From Anaeropeptidivorans aminofermentans (GTDB taxonomy: Bacteria > Bacillota > Clostridia > Lachnospirales > UBA5962): 64,000 nt of DNA. Within the stretch, counting starts at the first letter, position 1; each line of letters opens with the position of its first letter. A program made the translations under genes and the position numbers. Of the stretch, positions 44,638 through 52,507 are shown piece by piece. The notes under the pieces were generated by a model. It did no database searches. It was not told where the DNA came from and worked only from the letters and a program-made list of their open reading frames with translations. The stretch lies in contig NZ_OW711693.1 of the NCBI RefSeq assembly GCF_940670685.1, positions 930,001-994,000 on the forward strand. The letters are read 5' to 3'.

Positions 44638-45345
44638 CCACCTGCTATGCAGGTGGAGGGAAAATGCTTTAGCTTCAAGAAAAATACCCCCTGTGATAAA
44701 ATAAAGTGGGTTTGCCAACCACAATTATTAGATCATAGGAGGTGTGTCCGATGGACAAAAATAGTTTATCACATACAACCTGGGAATGTAAATATCATCT
44801 GGTATTTGCTCCAAAGTATCGAAGACAAATAATTTATGGAAGATTAAAGGCGGATATAGGAAAGATACTTAGAGAATTATGTGAAAGAAAAGGTATAGAA
44901 ATAATAGAAGCAGAATGTTGTAGTGACCATATACACATGTTAGTCAGAATACCACCTAAATATAGTGTATCAGAGATAATGGGATATTTGAAAGGAAAGA
45001 GTTCTTTAATAATATTCGATAGACATGCAAATTTAAAATATAAATATGGGAATAGACATTTCTGGTGTAGAGGATATTATGTTGATACAGTAGGTAAAAA
45101 TGCGAAAAAAATAGAAGAATACATTAGAAATCAAATACAAGAAGATAAAGTAGCAGATCAAATTTCATTGTTAGAATATATTGACCCGTTTACGGGGGAG
45201 CCAGTGAAAGGAAATAAAAAATAAACCGCTTTAGCGGTTATTGGGAAGTAAATGCGGTTGGCAAACCGCTTCGATGCGTCCTCAGACGCATGCCAGTAAG
45301 AGCCCCTTATAGGGGCAGAGCAAACTACCGGCTAAGCCGGTAGTT
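44638..45345 (+). mobile_element. IS200/IS605-family element (IS200-type, tnpA only)
   Basis: The element is bounded by subterminal hairpins: CCACCTGC-TAT-GCAGGTGG (44638-44656) on the left and ACTACCGGC-TAA-GCCGGTAGT (45324-45344) on the right, and holds one Y1 transposase gene. No inverted terminal repeats or target duplication are expected for this family, and the exact ends may lie a few bases outside. No tnpB or omega RNA is visible. It landed just after the tRNA-Val terminator. Confidence 0.85.
44751..45224 (+). CDS. tnpA: IS200/IS605 family Y1 transposase
   Basis: 157 aa from ATG 44751, seven bases after AGGAGGTG. It is a HUH endonuclease of the Y1 transposase class: H60-I-H62 in SDHIHMLVRIPP and the nucleophilic Tyr124 in EEYIRNQIQED. 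The length is normal for TnpA, and all catalytic residues are present, so it could be active. It cuts and rejoins single-stranded DNA at the flanking hairpins. A hairpin (AACCGC/GCGGTT) overlaps the region just after the stop and may terminate transcription. Confidence 0.93.
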   Translation: MDKNSLSHTTWECKYHLVFAPKYRRQIIYGRLKADIGKILRELCERKGIEIIEAECCSDHIHMLVRIPPKYSVSEIMGYLKGKSSLIIFDRHANLKYKYGNRHFWCRGYYVDTVGKNAKKIEEYIRNQIQEDKVADQISLLEYIDPFTGEPVKGNKK

Positions 45346-45777
45346 ATGATTTTTTCTGTGTATTGCTACAATCTACAAAAGAAAGCTTTATTTTTGTATA
45401 CCTTTAATATATAATTAAAAATATTATGGCTATATAGAAAATTCTTAATAAATATAAGAAATTAGAAAGACTGCGCATAAGCCGTCTCAGTTTAGAAGAT
45501 AGGATACCTTGTATATTTACCGATGGATGGAATTGACTAGGCTCTACTCATATAGTTTTTTCCAAGAACTGTATTCAAGAATAAAACAGGGCTTTACCCG
45601 ATTTTATTCATATTATATCAGAGAAAATTTGAAAGAAGAGAAATAGGCTATAGAGATATAGGAGAATGGCTTAGACTGCAAAGACTATGAAAATTAAATT
45701 TTTATATAAGATTCTGTTAAATAGGGGATTAAACCATAGGGCAGTATACTTTTTCATTTGAATCTTCTATAAGCGTA
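45346..45777. other. Intergenic region before the GGDEF gene
   Basis: About 430 AT-rich bases. No gene, riboswitch or clear terminator was recognised here. Confidence 0.4.
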
Positions 45778-47040
45778 TTGAACCAAAAGGGGGTGATTCC
45801 CATTGAAAATAAAGCAATAGTGAATGTTAACGGCACCGACGAAGAAAATCTTATTCTTTTAAATAAGTTGTTAAATAAGATGATAGCCAATGAAAAATTA
45901 CCTGATATGGACCTTAGTAAAATAAAAAACGGGCATTTAAGAGAAGTATTTGAGACCCTTAATATCTTATCGGATAACCTTGACGAATTAAGGAATTATA
46001 TGAATTCTCTGGCCGAAGGAAATATTGACGCAGAGCCGCCTTCCCGCCAGAATTATATTTCCGGGGGGCTTAAGGAATTACAGTCTAATCTGCTTCATAT
46101 GACATGGAAGGTAGACCAGATAAGCAAGGGAGACTATAATCAAGAGATTGACTTTATGGGAAGGTTTTCCGATTCTTTTAATGATATGGTTACAAAGCTT
46201 AGAGCAAGAGAAAGTGAAATATCCGAGGCAAGGCAAGTTGTAGAGGCCTTATCTGCTTATGCCGATATAGTGCTTTTTGTTACCGATGCCAAGACAGGAA
46301 AGCTTATTTATTGCAAAAGCAAGCTTGATGAAATAGAATGGAAAGAATCCTGCAGGCTGGACCTTAAAGTTTTCGTAAATAAGCTCCATGAAAAAGTTTC
46401 CTCCGAGAAGCTTCCTTCCTATGAATGGGAGGTATATTCGGATATTGAATTAAAATGGTATTGGGCGAAATCCATGATTATGTCATGGACCAATAATGAA
46501 AGCGTGTATTTGCATATGCTTTTAGATATTTCCGACCAAAAGGAAATACTTAAGGATTTAGAAGACAAAATTAATAGGGATATTCGAACGGGAATATATA
46601 ATTATCCCTTTGCCAAAAATAAAATTAAAGAGCTTATTGAGGCTAGGTCAAACTTTACAATAGTTTTTATGGATTTAGACGGCTTAAAAGATGTAAATGA
46701 CAGTTTTGGCCATTTAGAAGGGGATAAACTGATAAATAACTTTGTTAAGCTGGTGCTTTCTCAAATTCGCTCGGAAGACTTCTTTTGCAGAATAGGGGGA
46801 GACGAATTTTTAATCATATCACCTTATTCAACAGAGAAAGTCCTTGAAAAGGTAATAAACAGAATACGCACTAAAATAAATGATTTTAACAATAAAAGCA
46901 AATCCCCCTATTCAGTAGCGTTTAGCCACGGAATAGAGGAATATATAGCGCAGAGAGAAAGCTGCAGTGTAAATGAGCTTATTGATTGCGCTGATAAGAA
47001 AATGTATTCAAATAAGCTTCAAAAAAAGCATCGGCCATAG
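45778..47040 (+). CDS. GGDEF domain protein, probable diguanylate cyclase
   Basis: Up to 420 aa if TTG 45778 is used. A strong Shine-Dalgarno, AAAAGGGGGTG, lies inside that reading and points instead to initiation near 45802, where the in-frame codon is ATT. The N-terminal half has HAMP-like linker helices (about 60-140), then a PAS-like region (about 150-255). The C-terminus is a GGDEF domain with FMDLDGLKDVNDSFGHLEGD and an intact GGDEF at residues 340-344, so it should synthesise c-di-GMP. No membrane segment is seen. It converges on metK with a 4-bp gap. Confidence 0.88.
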   Translation: MNQKGVIPIENKAIVNVNGTDEENLILLNKLLNKMIANEKLPDMDLSKIKNGHLREVFETLNILSDNLDELRNYMNSLAEGNIDAEPPSRQNYISGGLKELQSNLLHMTWKVDQISKGDYNQEIDFMGRFSDSFNDMVTKLRARESEISEARQVVEALSAYADIVLFVTDAKTGKLIYCKSKLDEIEWKESCRLDLKVFVNKLHEKVSSEKLPSYEWEVYSDIELKWYWAKSMIMSWTNNESVYLHMLLDISDQKEILKDLEDKINRDIRTGIYNYPFAKNKIKELIEARSNFTIVFMDLDGLKDVNDSFGHLEGDKLINNFVKLVLSQIRSEDFFCRIGGDEFLIISPYSTEKVLEKVINRIRTKINDFNNKSKSPYSVAFSHGIEEYIAQRESCSVNELIDCADKKMYSNKLQKKHRP

Positions 47041-47044
47041 GAAA

Positions 47045-48238
47045 TTAAATAAGCTTATACTTTTTTATATCATCTTTAAGCTTTTCAGCCATGTCTGTTT
47101 TTTCCCAAGGAAGGTTTAAATCATTTCTGCCAAAATGGCCATAGGCAGCAACCTGCTTATATATAGGCCTTCTAAGGTCTAAATTCTTTATTATGGCCGA
47201 TGGCCTGAAATCAAAATTATCAAGAGCGATTTTTGCGATATCCTCATCAGAAATGATTCCAGTATTTTTAGTATCTATGTGGACTGACACCGGCCTAGCC
47301 ACGCCAATGGCATAGGCTATTTGTATTTCACAGCTTTTTGCAAGCCCTGCAGCAACTATGTTTTTAGCAACGTATCTTGCCATATAGCTTGCTGACCTGT
47401 CCACCTTTGTGGGGTCTTTTCCGGAGAAAGCGCCGCCGCCGTGTCTTGCGTAGCCCCCGTAAGTATCTACGATTATTTTTCTGCCTGTAAGGCCGCTGTC
47501 GCCTTTCGGGCCGCCTATTACGAAACGCCCTGTAGGATTGATGAAATACTTTGTATTTTCGTCTATAAGGTTAGAGGGGATTGTCGTTTTAATTACCTTT
47601 TCAATAATATCCCTTTCGATTTCCTCATGAGATACTTCGGGGCTGTGCTGTGAGCTTATAACAATGGTATCGATTCTTTTAGGGCCGTTTTCACCGTACT
47701 CTACGCTTACCTGCGTTTTGCCGTCAGGCCTTAAATATGAAATTTCCCCGTTATTTCTTACTTCTGAAAGCTTTCTTGCCAAGTTATGGCTTAATACTAT
47801 GGGAAGGGGCATAAGCTCTTCTGTTTCATCGCATGCAAATCCGAACATCATTCCTTGGTCTCCGGCGCCTACATTTTCGCTTTCTTCATTTTCAAGCTTT
47901 GATTCAAGAGATTTGTCAACGCCAAGAGCGATGTCTGGAGACTGCCCTTTAAGAGATACGATTACTCCGCAGGTATCATAGTCAAATCCGTATTTGGCTC
48001 TGTCATATCCTATGTTCTTCACTGTTTTTCTTACGATATCTTCGATATCAACATAGCAGTCTGTCGTAACTTCTCCAGCTACAAATATAATGCCGGTAGT
48101 GGCCATAACCTCACAGGCAACTCTGCCGAAGGGGTCTTTTTCGATAATAGCGTCAAGGATGGCGTCTGAAATCTGGTCGCATATTTTATCTGGATGGCCT
48201 TCTGTCACAGATTCAGACGTAAAAATATAATTCTTCAT
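47045..48238 (-). CDS. metK: S-adenosylmethionine synthase
   Basis: 397 aa from ATG 48238 behind AGGAGGAAG; an upstream in-frame ATG at 48298 lies in the riboswitch terminator. It begins [20 protein letters not shown], the methionine/ATP-binding N-terminal signature, and contains [10 protein letters not shown] and [16 protein letters not shown], both diagnostic. It makes SAM from methionine and ATP. Expression is under an SAM-I riboswitch in its leader. Confidence 0.98.
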   Translation of the reverse strand: MKNYIFTSESVTEGHPDKICDQISDAILDAIIEKDPFGRVACEVMATTGIIFVAGEVTTDCYVDIEDIVRKTVKNIGYDRAKYGFDYDTCGVIVSLKGQSPDIALGVDKSLESKLENEESENVGAGDQGMMFGFACDETEELMPLPIVLSHNLARKLSEVRNNGEISYLRPDGKTQVSVEYGENGPKRIDTIVISSQHSPEVSHEEIERDIIEKVIKTTIPSNLIDENTKYFINPTGRFVIGGPKGDSGLTGRKIIVDTYGGYARHGGGAFSGKDPTKVDRSASYMARYVAKNIVAAGLAKSCEIQIAYAIGVARPVSVHIDTKNTGIISDEDIAKIALDNFDFRPSAIIKNLDLRRPIYKQVAAYGHFGRNDLNLPWEKTDMAEKLKDDIKKYKLI

Positions 48239-48274
48239 AATCTTCCTCCTAGGAAATATTCGCGAGCAATTAAT

Positions 48275-48305
48275 AAAAAAAGGAATAGATGTTATCACCT
48301 ATCCC
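48275..48305 (-). terminator. SAM riboswitch terminator
   Basis: On the minus strand GGATAGGTG pairs with CATCTATTCC across ATAA and is followed by seven T (48275-48281). It lies between the aptamer and the metK ribosome binding site. Confidence 0.8.
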
Positions 48306-48320
48306 CCGAATCCTTAATTA

Positions 48321-48421
48321 ACTCATCTTCCGGATATATATCCGGGGGAATTAGCACCATAGCATAAAGCCTGGTTGCCGGGTTTCACAGGGCCCTTGTC
48401 CCTCCACCTCTCTGGATAAGT
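48321..48421 (-). ncRNA. SAM-I (S-box) riboswitch
   Basis: Minus-strand reading gives CTTATCCAGAGAGGTGGAGG, then CCCTGTGAAACCCGGCAACC, TGGTGCTAATTCC and the closing GATGAG, the conserved S-box order. P1 is CTTATC/GATGAG. SAM binding should promote the terminator and switch metK off. Confidence 0.96.
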
Positions 48422-48610
48422 ATTATATTTAATTTTGAACCATAATTATATCATTCGTTATAAAATCTGTCAACATGCATAATTATTATCAAAAATCAAA
48501 GAAATATAGAAGCTTTTGTAAAAAAGTATTTATATCAATAGATTCTTTATGGCTTAATGTGTATCTATTTACCTTAATAGCAAAGGGGTGTACTATATTT
48601 TAACTTTTCA

Positions 48611-48632
48611 GACAAACGCATATGCGTTTGTC
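48611..48632 (-). terminator. Hairpin after sigK
   Basis: GACAAACGC / GCGTTTGTC around ATAT, five bases past the sigK stop. It is followed on the minus strand by a short A/T tract, so it is a weak terminator. Confidence 0.5.
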
Positions 48633-48636
48633 CGAT

Positions 48637-49314
48637 TCAATCCTTTATTTCCTTGCAAAGTCTTTTGAGGGCCTTTTTTTCTATTCTTGATACATAAGAA
48701 CGAGATATGCAAAGCATATCTGCTATTTCCCGCTGGGTCATTTCTACGCCGTTTACAAGGCCGTACCTAAGCTCTAATACGATTCTTTCTCTTCCTTTAA
48801 GCACAGATTTGATTTTGTCGTAAAGAATACCTATTTTAAGGCCAAGCTCAACCATTTCTTCGATGCTGTAATTTTCGTCGGCAAGCTTATCTTCTATTTT
48901 AACTTCATTTCCGTCGCTGTCTACACCGATAGTATCCTGAAGATATAAATCATTGGCATGCTTTTTTGTAGAACGGATATTCATGAGAATTTCGTTTTCT
49001 ATACATTTTGCCGCATAGGTTGCAAGTTTCGTTTTTTTGTTTGGTTTATAAGTGTTTACTCCTTTGATAAGGCCTATGGTTCCTACTGAAATTAAATCTC
49101 CCACCGTTTCTTTGCTGTTTTGACTGTATTTTTTCACAATGTGGGCTACCAGTCTTAAATTATGCTCTATAAGCTTATTTCTTGCTTCTATATCACCGTT
49201 TGCAAAATCGTTGAGATACTTTTCCTCGTCCTCGGGTGATAGAATTTCTGGAAAGGAGTTTCCGCCGGAAATATAAGAGCAAAGAAAAAAAGCAGGTATT
49301 ATATAGAAAAGCAT
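48637..49314 (-). CDS. sigK: RNA polymerase sporulation sigma factor SigK
   Basis: 225 aa from ATG 49314, with GGGGGTG five bases upstream. A hydrophobic 20-residue pro-sequence precedes FPEILSPEDEEKYL, as in pro-sigma-K, so activation by proteolysis is expected. Region 2 has HNLRLVAHIVKKYSQNSKET and the -10 reading ATYAAKCIENEILM; region 4 has EMTQREIADMLCISRSYVSR. SigK drives late mother-cell gene expression. The gene is continuous, with no skin element splitting it. Its ribosome binding site lies in the upstream operon's terminator hairpin. Confidence 0.95.
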   Translation of the reverse strand: MLFYIIPAFFLCSYISGGNSFPEILSPEDEEKYLNDFANGDIEARNKLIEHNLRLVAHIVKKYSQNSKETVGDLISVGTIGLIKGVNTYKPNKKTKLATYAAKCIENEILMNIRSTKKHANDLYLQDTIGVDSDGNEVKIEDKLADENYSIEEMVELGLKIGILYDKIKSVLKGRERIVLELRYGLVNGVEMTQREIADMLCISRSYVSRIEKKALKRLCKEIKD

Positions 49315-49320
49315 AAAAAC

Positions 49321-49363
49321 ACCCCCAATCCGTCACCTTATATATTTATGACAGATTGAGGGG
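49321..49363 (-). terminator. Terminator of the chromate transporter operon, overlapping the sigK leader
   Basis: On the minus strand CCCCTCAATCTGTCA pairs with TGACGGATTGGGGG (one bulge), followed by TGTTTTT. The 3' arm includes the GGGGGTG that serves as Shine-Dalgarno for sigK. Confidence 0.75.
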
Positions 49364-49410
49364 AAAAGTGCATGGTTCCCTATTTATATTCTATTTACTT
49401 TATTTCTTTA

Positions 49411-49974
49411 TTATCTTAAAAAGATGATTCCAAGAAATGCAGCGATAAAAATTACTTTTATAGGATTCATTTTAATCTTTATAAGGGCAAAGAGACAAAG
49501 GCCGAATATAACGATGGCCATAATGTCTATTGCGGCAAAGGGGGCTGCAATTACAGATTTAACCCCATCTTGAACTAAAAATATATCCTTGCCGAGGATA
49601 ATAGCAGTATTCAGCATTAATCCTCCTGTGGCCATTTTAATGGAGGTTAAAAAGCCCTTTAAATACTCTGAATCCTTATATTTAGTAAGAAAGTAATAAA
49701 CAATAATACACAGTACGATAGAAGGGGTGCATACAGCCGCCGTAGCAGCTAGAGAACCGGGAAGGCCTGCCTTTATAAAGCCTATGTAAGTAGCTGAATT
49801 TATGGCAACAGGGCCGGAAGCAAGAAGTTCAAGAGCAGTCATATCTGCAAATTCCTGAGCGGTAAGCCCAACCATTGCGCTTCCTTCGGAATAAATAAGG
49901 GCTATAAGGGCGTATCCGCCGCCGAAAGCAAGGCTGCCCAGCTTAAAAAACATCCAGTAAAGTTTTGCTATCAT
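49411..49974 (-). CDS. Chromate transporter family protein, half-size subunit B
   Basis: 187 aa with five or six membrane helices. The motif FKLGSLAFGGGYALIALIYS near the N-terminus is the CHR domain signature. Short-chain ChrA proteins carry one CHR domain and work as pairs encoded by adjacent genes. It overlaps the preceding subunit gene by one base (TAATG). Family members export chromate in some bacteria; in anaerobes the true substrate is often unknown. Confidence 0.85.
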   Translation of the reverse strand: MIAKLYWMFFKLGSLAFGGGYALIALIYSEGSAMVGLTAQEFADMTALELLASGPVAINSATYIGFIKAGLPGSLAATAAVCTPSIVLCIIVYYFLTKYKDSEYLKGFLTSIKMATGGLMLNTAIILGKDIFLVQDGVKSVIAAPFAAIDIMAIVIFGLCLFALIKIKMNPIKVIFIAAFLGIIFLR

Positions 49975-50540
49975 TATGCCTTCACCTTCCTTTTATTGTA
50001 AATTACTCTTACAATGCCTACGGCTCCGCAGCCGATGATTACGAGTATAGGGCTTACTTTAAACACGAAGGAGACTAAAAATGCAATGATTGCCATAGAC
50101 ATGGAAAAACTGCTTTTAGAAGCACCTTTTATTATATCTATGGCGATTTGCATAATAACAGCTACGGAAGCTGCTCTTATGCCGTTTATAGCTCCCGTTA
50201 CAAATTGATACCGCATTAAAAAATCATAGGAAAGAGCAATAAAGAGCATTCCGAAGAAAGCCGGGAGCACGGTTCCGGATATTGCAACAACTGCTCCTGC
50301 CCAGCCTCCGATTTCCCTGCCTATGAAAAAGCCGGCATTAATTGCAATTGCTCCCGGAATAGACTGTCCCAGAGCGTAACACTCCAATACCTTTTCCCTG
50401 TCCATAAGCCCTGCCTTTGAAAGCTCCTCCTGCAACAAAGGCAAGGTTACCGCTCCGCCGGTAAAGGCAAAGAGCATGGTTTTAATATAGATGATAAATA
50501 GTTCCTTCAGTTTTTGTGCCTTAGGCTTATTGCTATTCAT
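49974..50540 (-). CDS. Chromate transporter family protein, half-size subunit A
   Basis: 188 aa with a basic N-terminus and five or six membrane helices. The CHR signature is TMLFAFTGGAVTLPLLQEEL, and LGQSIPGAIAINAGFFIGRE is the second conserved loop. It forms a pair with the next gene. Its start overlaps the end of tcdA by eight bases, so the three genes are transcribed together although tRNA modification and chromate transport have no known link. Confidence 0.85.
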   Translation of the reverse strand: MNSNKPKAQKLKELFIIYIKTMLFAFTGGAVTLPLLQEELSKAGLMDREKVLECYALGQSIPGAIAINAGFFIGREIGGWAGAVVAISGTVLPAFFGMLFIALSYDFLMRYQFVTGAINGIRAASVAVIMQIAIDIIKGASKSSFSMSMAIIAFLVSFVFKVSPILVIIGCGAVGIVRVIYNKRKVKA

Positions 50541-51273
50541 TGTCCCTCTCCTTTATATCTTTTATTAAATCCTTTGTTACCTCTGACGCCATGATAAGGC
50601 CTGCTACAGAGGGAACAAAAGAAACGCTTCCCGGTAAACGGGTTCTCTTTTCTTCCGGCATTTTTAAAATGCTTTCATCGCTTATATTATATTTTTTAAC
50701 GGGTTTTTCCTTTGAGAAAACTACTTTTAACTTTGGAATGGAACGCTTTTTAAGCTCTGTTCTCATAATCTTGCATAAAGGGCAGTCTTTTGTGCTGTAA
50801 ATATCCGTAAGTGCGAGCTGAGTAGGGTCAAGCCTGTTTCCACAGCCCATTGCTGATATAAGAGATATATTTTCTCTGTGGCAGATCTCTGCAAGCTTTA
50901 GCTTTCCTGTTATTGTATCAATGGCGTCTACCACATAGTCGCAGCCTTTTAAATCTACTTCACTTCCGTCAAGATAAAAGACATTGTGTAAAGACAAATT
51001 TACATCAGGGTTTATATCCTTCATGCGCTCTGCCATTATGTGGGTTTTGTTTTTTCCTACAGTAGACCTTAAGGCAATAAGCTGGCGGTTTATATTAGAA
51101 ATATCAACCTTGTCGTTATCTACCAGTATAAAGGAGCCTACACCGCTTCTGCAAAGAGCCTCCGCAGCAAAGGAGCCTACGCCTCCAAGTCCGAATACGG
51201 CTATCTTTGATGATTTAAGCTTCTCTACGGCATCTTCACCTAAAAGAAGCTTCGTTCTTACTAAAAAATCCAT
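50533..51273 (-). CDS. tcdA: tRNA threonylcarbamoyladenosine dehydratase
   Basis: 246 aa of the E1-like/ThiF fold. It has the nucleotide-binding AVFGLGGVGSFAAEALCRSG (about residues 25-44), LVDNDKVDISNINRQ with the adenylation Arg, and VVDAIDT. A C-terminal CPLCK region and SVSFVPSVAGLIMASEV match the TcdA (CsdL/YgdL) subgroup, which cyclises t6A37 in tRNAs reading ANN codons. It starts at ATG 51273 with no strong ribosome binding site that I can mark. Confidence 0.88.
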   Translation of the reverse strand: MDFLVRTKLLLGEDAVEKLKSSKIAVFGLGGVGSFAAEALCRSGVGSFILVDNDKVDISNINRQLIALRSTVGKNKTHIMAERMKDINPDVNLSLHNVFYLDGSEVDLKGCDYVVDAIDTITGKLKLAEICHRENISLISAMGCGNRLDPTQLALTDIYSTKDCPLCKIMRTELKKRSIPKLKVVFSKEKPVKKYNISDESILKMPEEKRTRLPGSVSFVPSVAGLIMASEVTKDLIKDIKERDNE

Positions 51274-51411
51274 ATCTGTCCTGCCTTATTCTGAAATTTG
51301 CAGTAAATTGATTTAAACCCCGTCTGTTTATATTATAATCGGTAACGGTCTTTTTACTGCCTATACAAGAATACAATAATTTTGAGGAAACATCAAGGCG
51401 GCAAACAGAAA

Positions 51412-51816
51412 TTATCTTATATATCCTGCCATATCCCTTTCCTCTAATTTTTTGAAATTAAAGGACCGATAAAACTTATTGTCTACGATGTCATTTTTAT
51501 CGGTTATAACCATAAACATTCTCGCTTCAGCGTATTTTTCCATGACTGTCTTAAAAAGAAACGTGCCAATCCCTTTTTTCTGATACTTTGGATCAACAAT
51601 TAAATCCTGTACCAATAAAATATGCTCTCCGTCTCCAACGCATCTGATAAAGCCGATAAGTTTACTATCATCAAAGGCGCCCAGCATATATAACGACGTA
51701 TTAAAGACCCGTATTAGTTTTTCATCGTCTTTTAAATAAGTATTCCAAGATTCTTTTCTGTAAATTTCTTTTATTGATTCAAACATTGAAGAATCTATTT
51801 CCTTGTAGTGAATCAT
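51412..51816 (-). CDS. GNAT family N-acetyltransferase
   Basis: 134 aa, a single GNAT domain. LIVDPKYQKKGIGTFLFKTV is the acetyl-CoA pyrophosphate-binding loop (Q/R-x-x-G-x-G/A type), and IRCVGDGEHILLVQDL precedes it as the central strands. The substrate is unknown. It lies alone between tcdA and the tRNA operon terminator, on the same strand. Confidence 0.85.
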   Translation of the reverse strand: MIHYKEIDSSMFESIKEIYRKESWNTYLKDDEKLIRVFNTSLYMLGAFDDSKLIGFIRCVGDGEHILLVQDLIVDPKYQKKGIGTFLFKTVMEKYAEARMFMVITDKNDIVDNKFYRSFNFKKLEERDMAGYIR

Positions 51817-51896
51817 GGTCCATTGCCCCTTCCGCTTTCTTTTTTCTATATGCGGCAGTAGGCTTTATCTTCATCATACCATTTTTCCATAGATAA

Positions 51897-51935
51897 AAAA
51901 AGCATAGCCTTTCTTCAAGAAAGGCTATGCTTTTT
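51897..51935 (-). terminator. Terminator of the tRNA Pro-Val-Met operon
   Basis: AAAAAGCATAGCCTTTCTT pairs perfectly with AAGAAAGGCTATGCTTTTT around a single C or a small loop. Confidence 0.85.
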
Positions 51936-51945
51936 AAGTTTCTAA

Positions 51946-52019
51946 TAGCGGAGGAGGGATTTGAACCCCCGACACTGCGGGTATGAACCGCATGCTCTAG
52001 CCAACTGAGCTACTCCGCC
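51946..52019 (-). tRNA. tRNA-Met (CAT)
   Basis: 74 nt without encoded CCA. The anticodon loop TTCATAC between TGCGG and CCGCA carries CAT. Acceptor GGCGGAG pairs with CTCCGCT. Elongator versus tRNA-Ile(CAT) cannot be decided with certainty. Confidence 0.9.
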
Positions 52020-52056
52020 AAATAAGTTCACATAAAATATGTGAACTTATAAAAAA

Positions 52057-52129
52057 TGGGCATTATAGGGCTCGAACCTATGACATCTTGCTTGTAAGGC
52101 AAGCGCTCTCCCAGCTGAGCTAAACGCCC
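52057..52129 (-). tRNA. tRNA-Val (TAC)
   Basis: 73 nt, identical to the plus-strand copy at 44504-44576, with anticodon TAC. A hairpin (AGTTCACATA/TATGTGAACT, 52025-52049) sits between it and tRNA-Met and may guide processing. Confidence 0.95.
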
Positions 52130-52135
52130 GTAAAA

Positions 52136-52209
52136 TCTGGGTGACAAGATTTGAACTTGCGACCTCTAGAACCCCATTCTAGCGCGCTACCAAACTACGC
52201 TACACCCAG
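52136..52209 (-). tRNA. tRNA-Pro (GGG)
   Basis: 74 nt without encoded CCA. The anticodon loop ATGGGGT between CTAGA and TCTAG carries GGG. Acceptor CTGGGTG pairs perfectly with CACCCAG. It is the first tRNA of the operon. Confidence 0.92.
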
Positions 52210-52240
52210 ATACTTTACATTCAATTAACGAACGATAATA

Positions 52241-52269
52241 ATTATAATACACTAATTGTAATAAGTCAA
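52241..52269 (-). promoter_or_regulatory. Promoter of the tRNA Pro-Val-Met operon
   Basis: Minus-strand TTGACT (52269-52264) and TATAAT (52246-52241) with a 17-bp spacer, 31 bp before tRNA-Pro. Confidence 0.85.
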
Positions 52270-52469
52270 TAGTCAAAATGGATTTAGGCAGGGTAAATAC
52301 ATGAAAGCATTTTTCCTTTTACTAAAATAAAGTTTTGGCGATACATCAATAAGATTAATACTTAAAATAGGCAATCCCTCCTGATGGTTTTTACCTTTTT
52401 CTAAATTAATAGGGTAGGGATTATTATAGGCTTAATAAAGCCGGCTGAACTAAAGGACAGATAATACAT

Positions 52470-52503
52470 AAAAAATGCCCGAACATAGTTCGGGCATTTT
52501 TTT
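52470..52503 (-). terminator. Terminator after the purine permease gene
   Basis: AAAAAATGCCCGAAC pairs with GTTCGGGCATTTTTT around ATA. It ends five bases before the permease stop on the minus strand. From 52270 to 52469 no gene is seen. Confidence 0.85.
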
Positions 52504-52507
52504 ACTA

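Noticed and set aside
48637-49314. sigK interrupted by a skin-type element
   Set aside because: The reading frame is continuous from pro-sequence to region 4.
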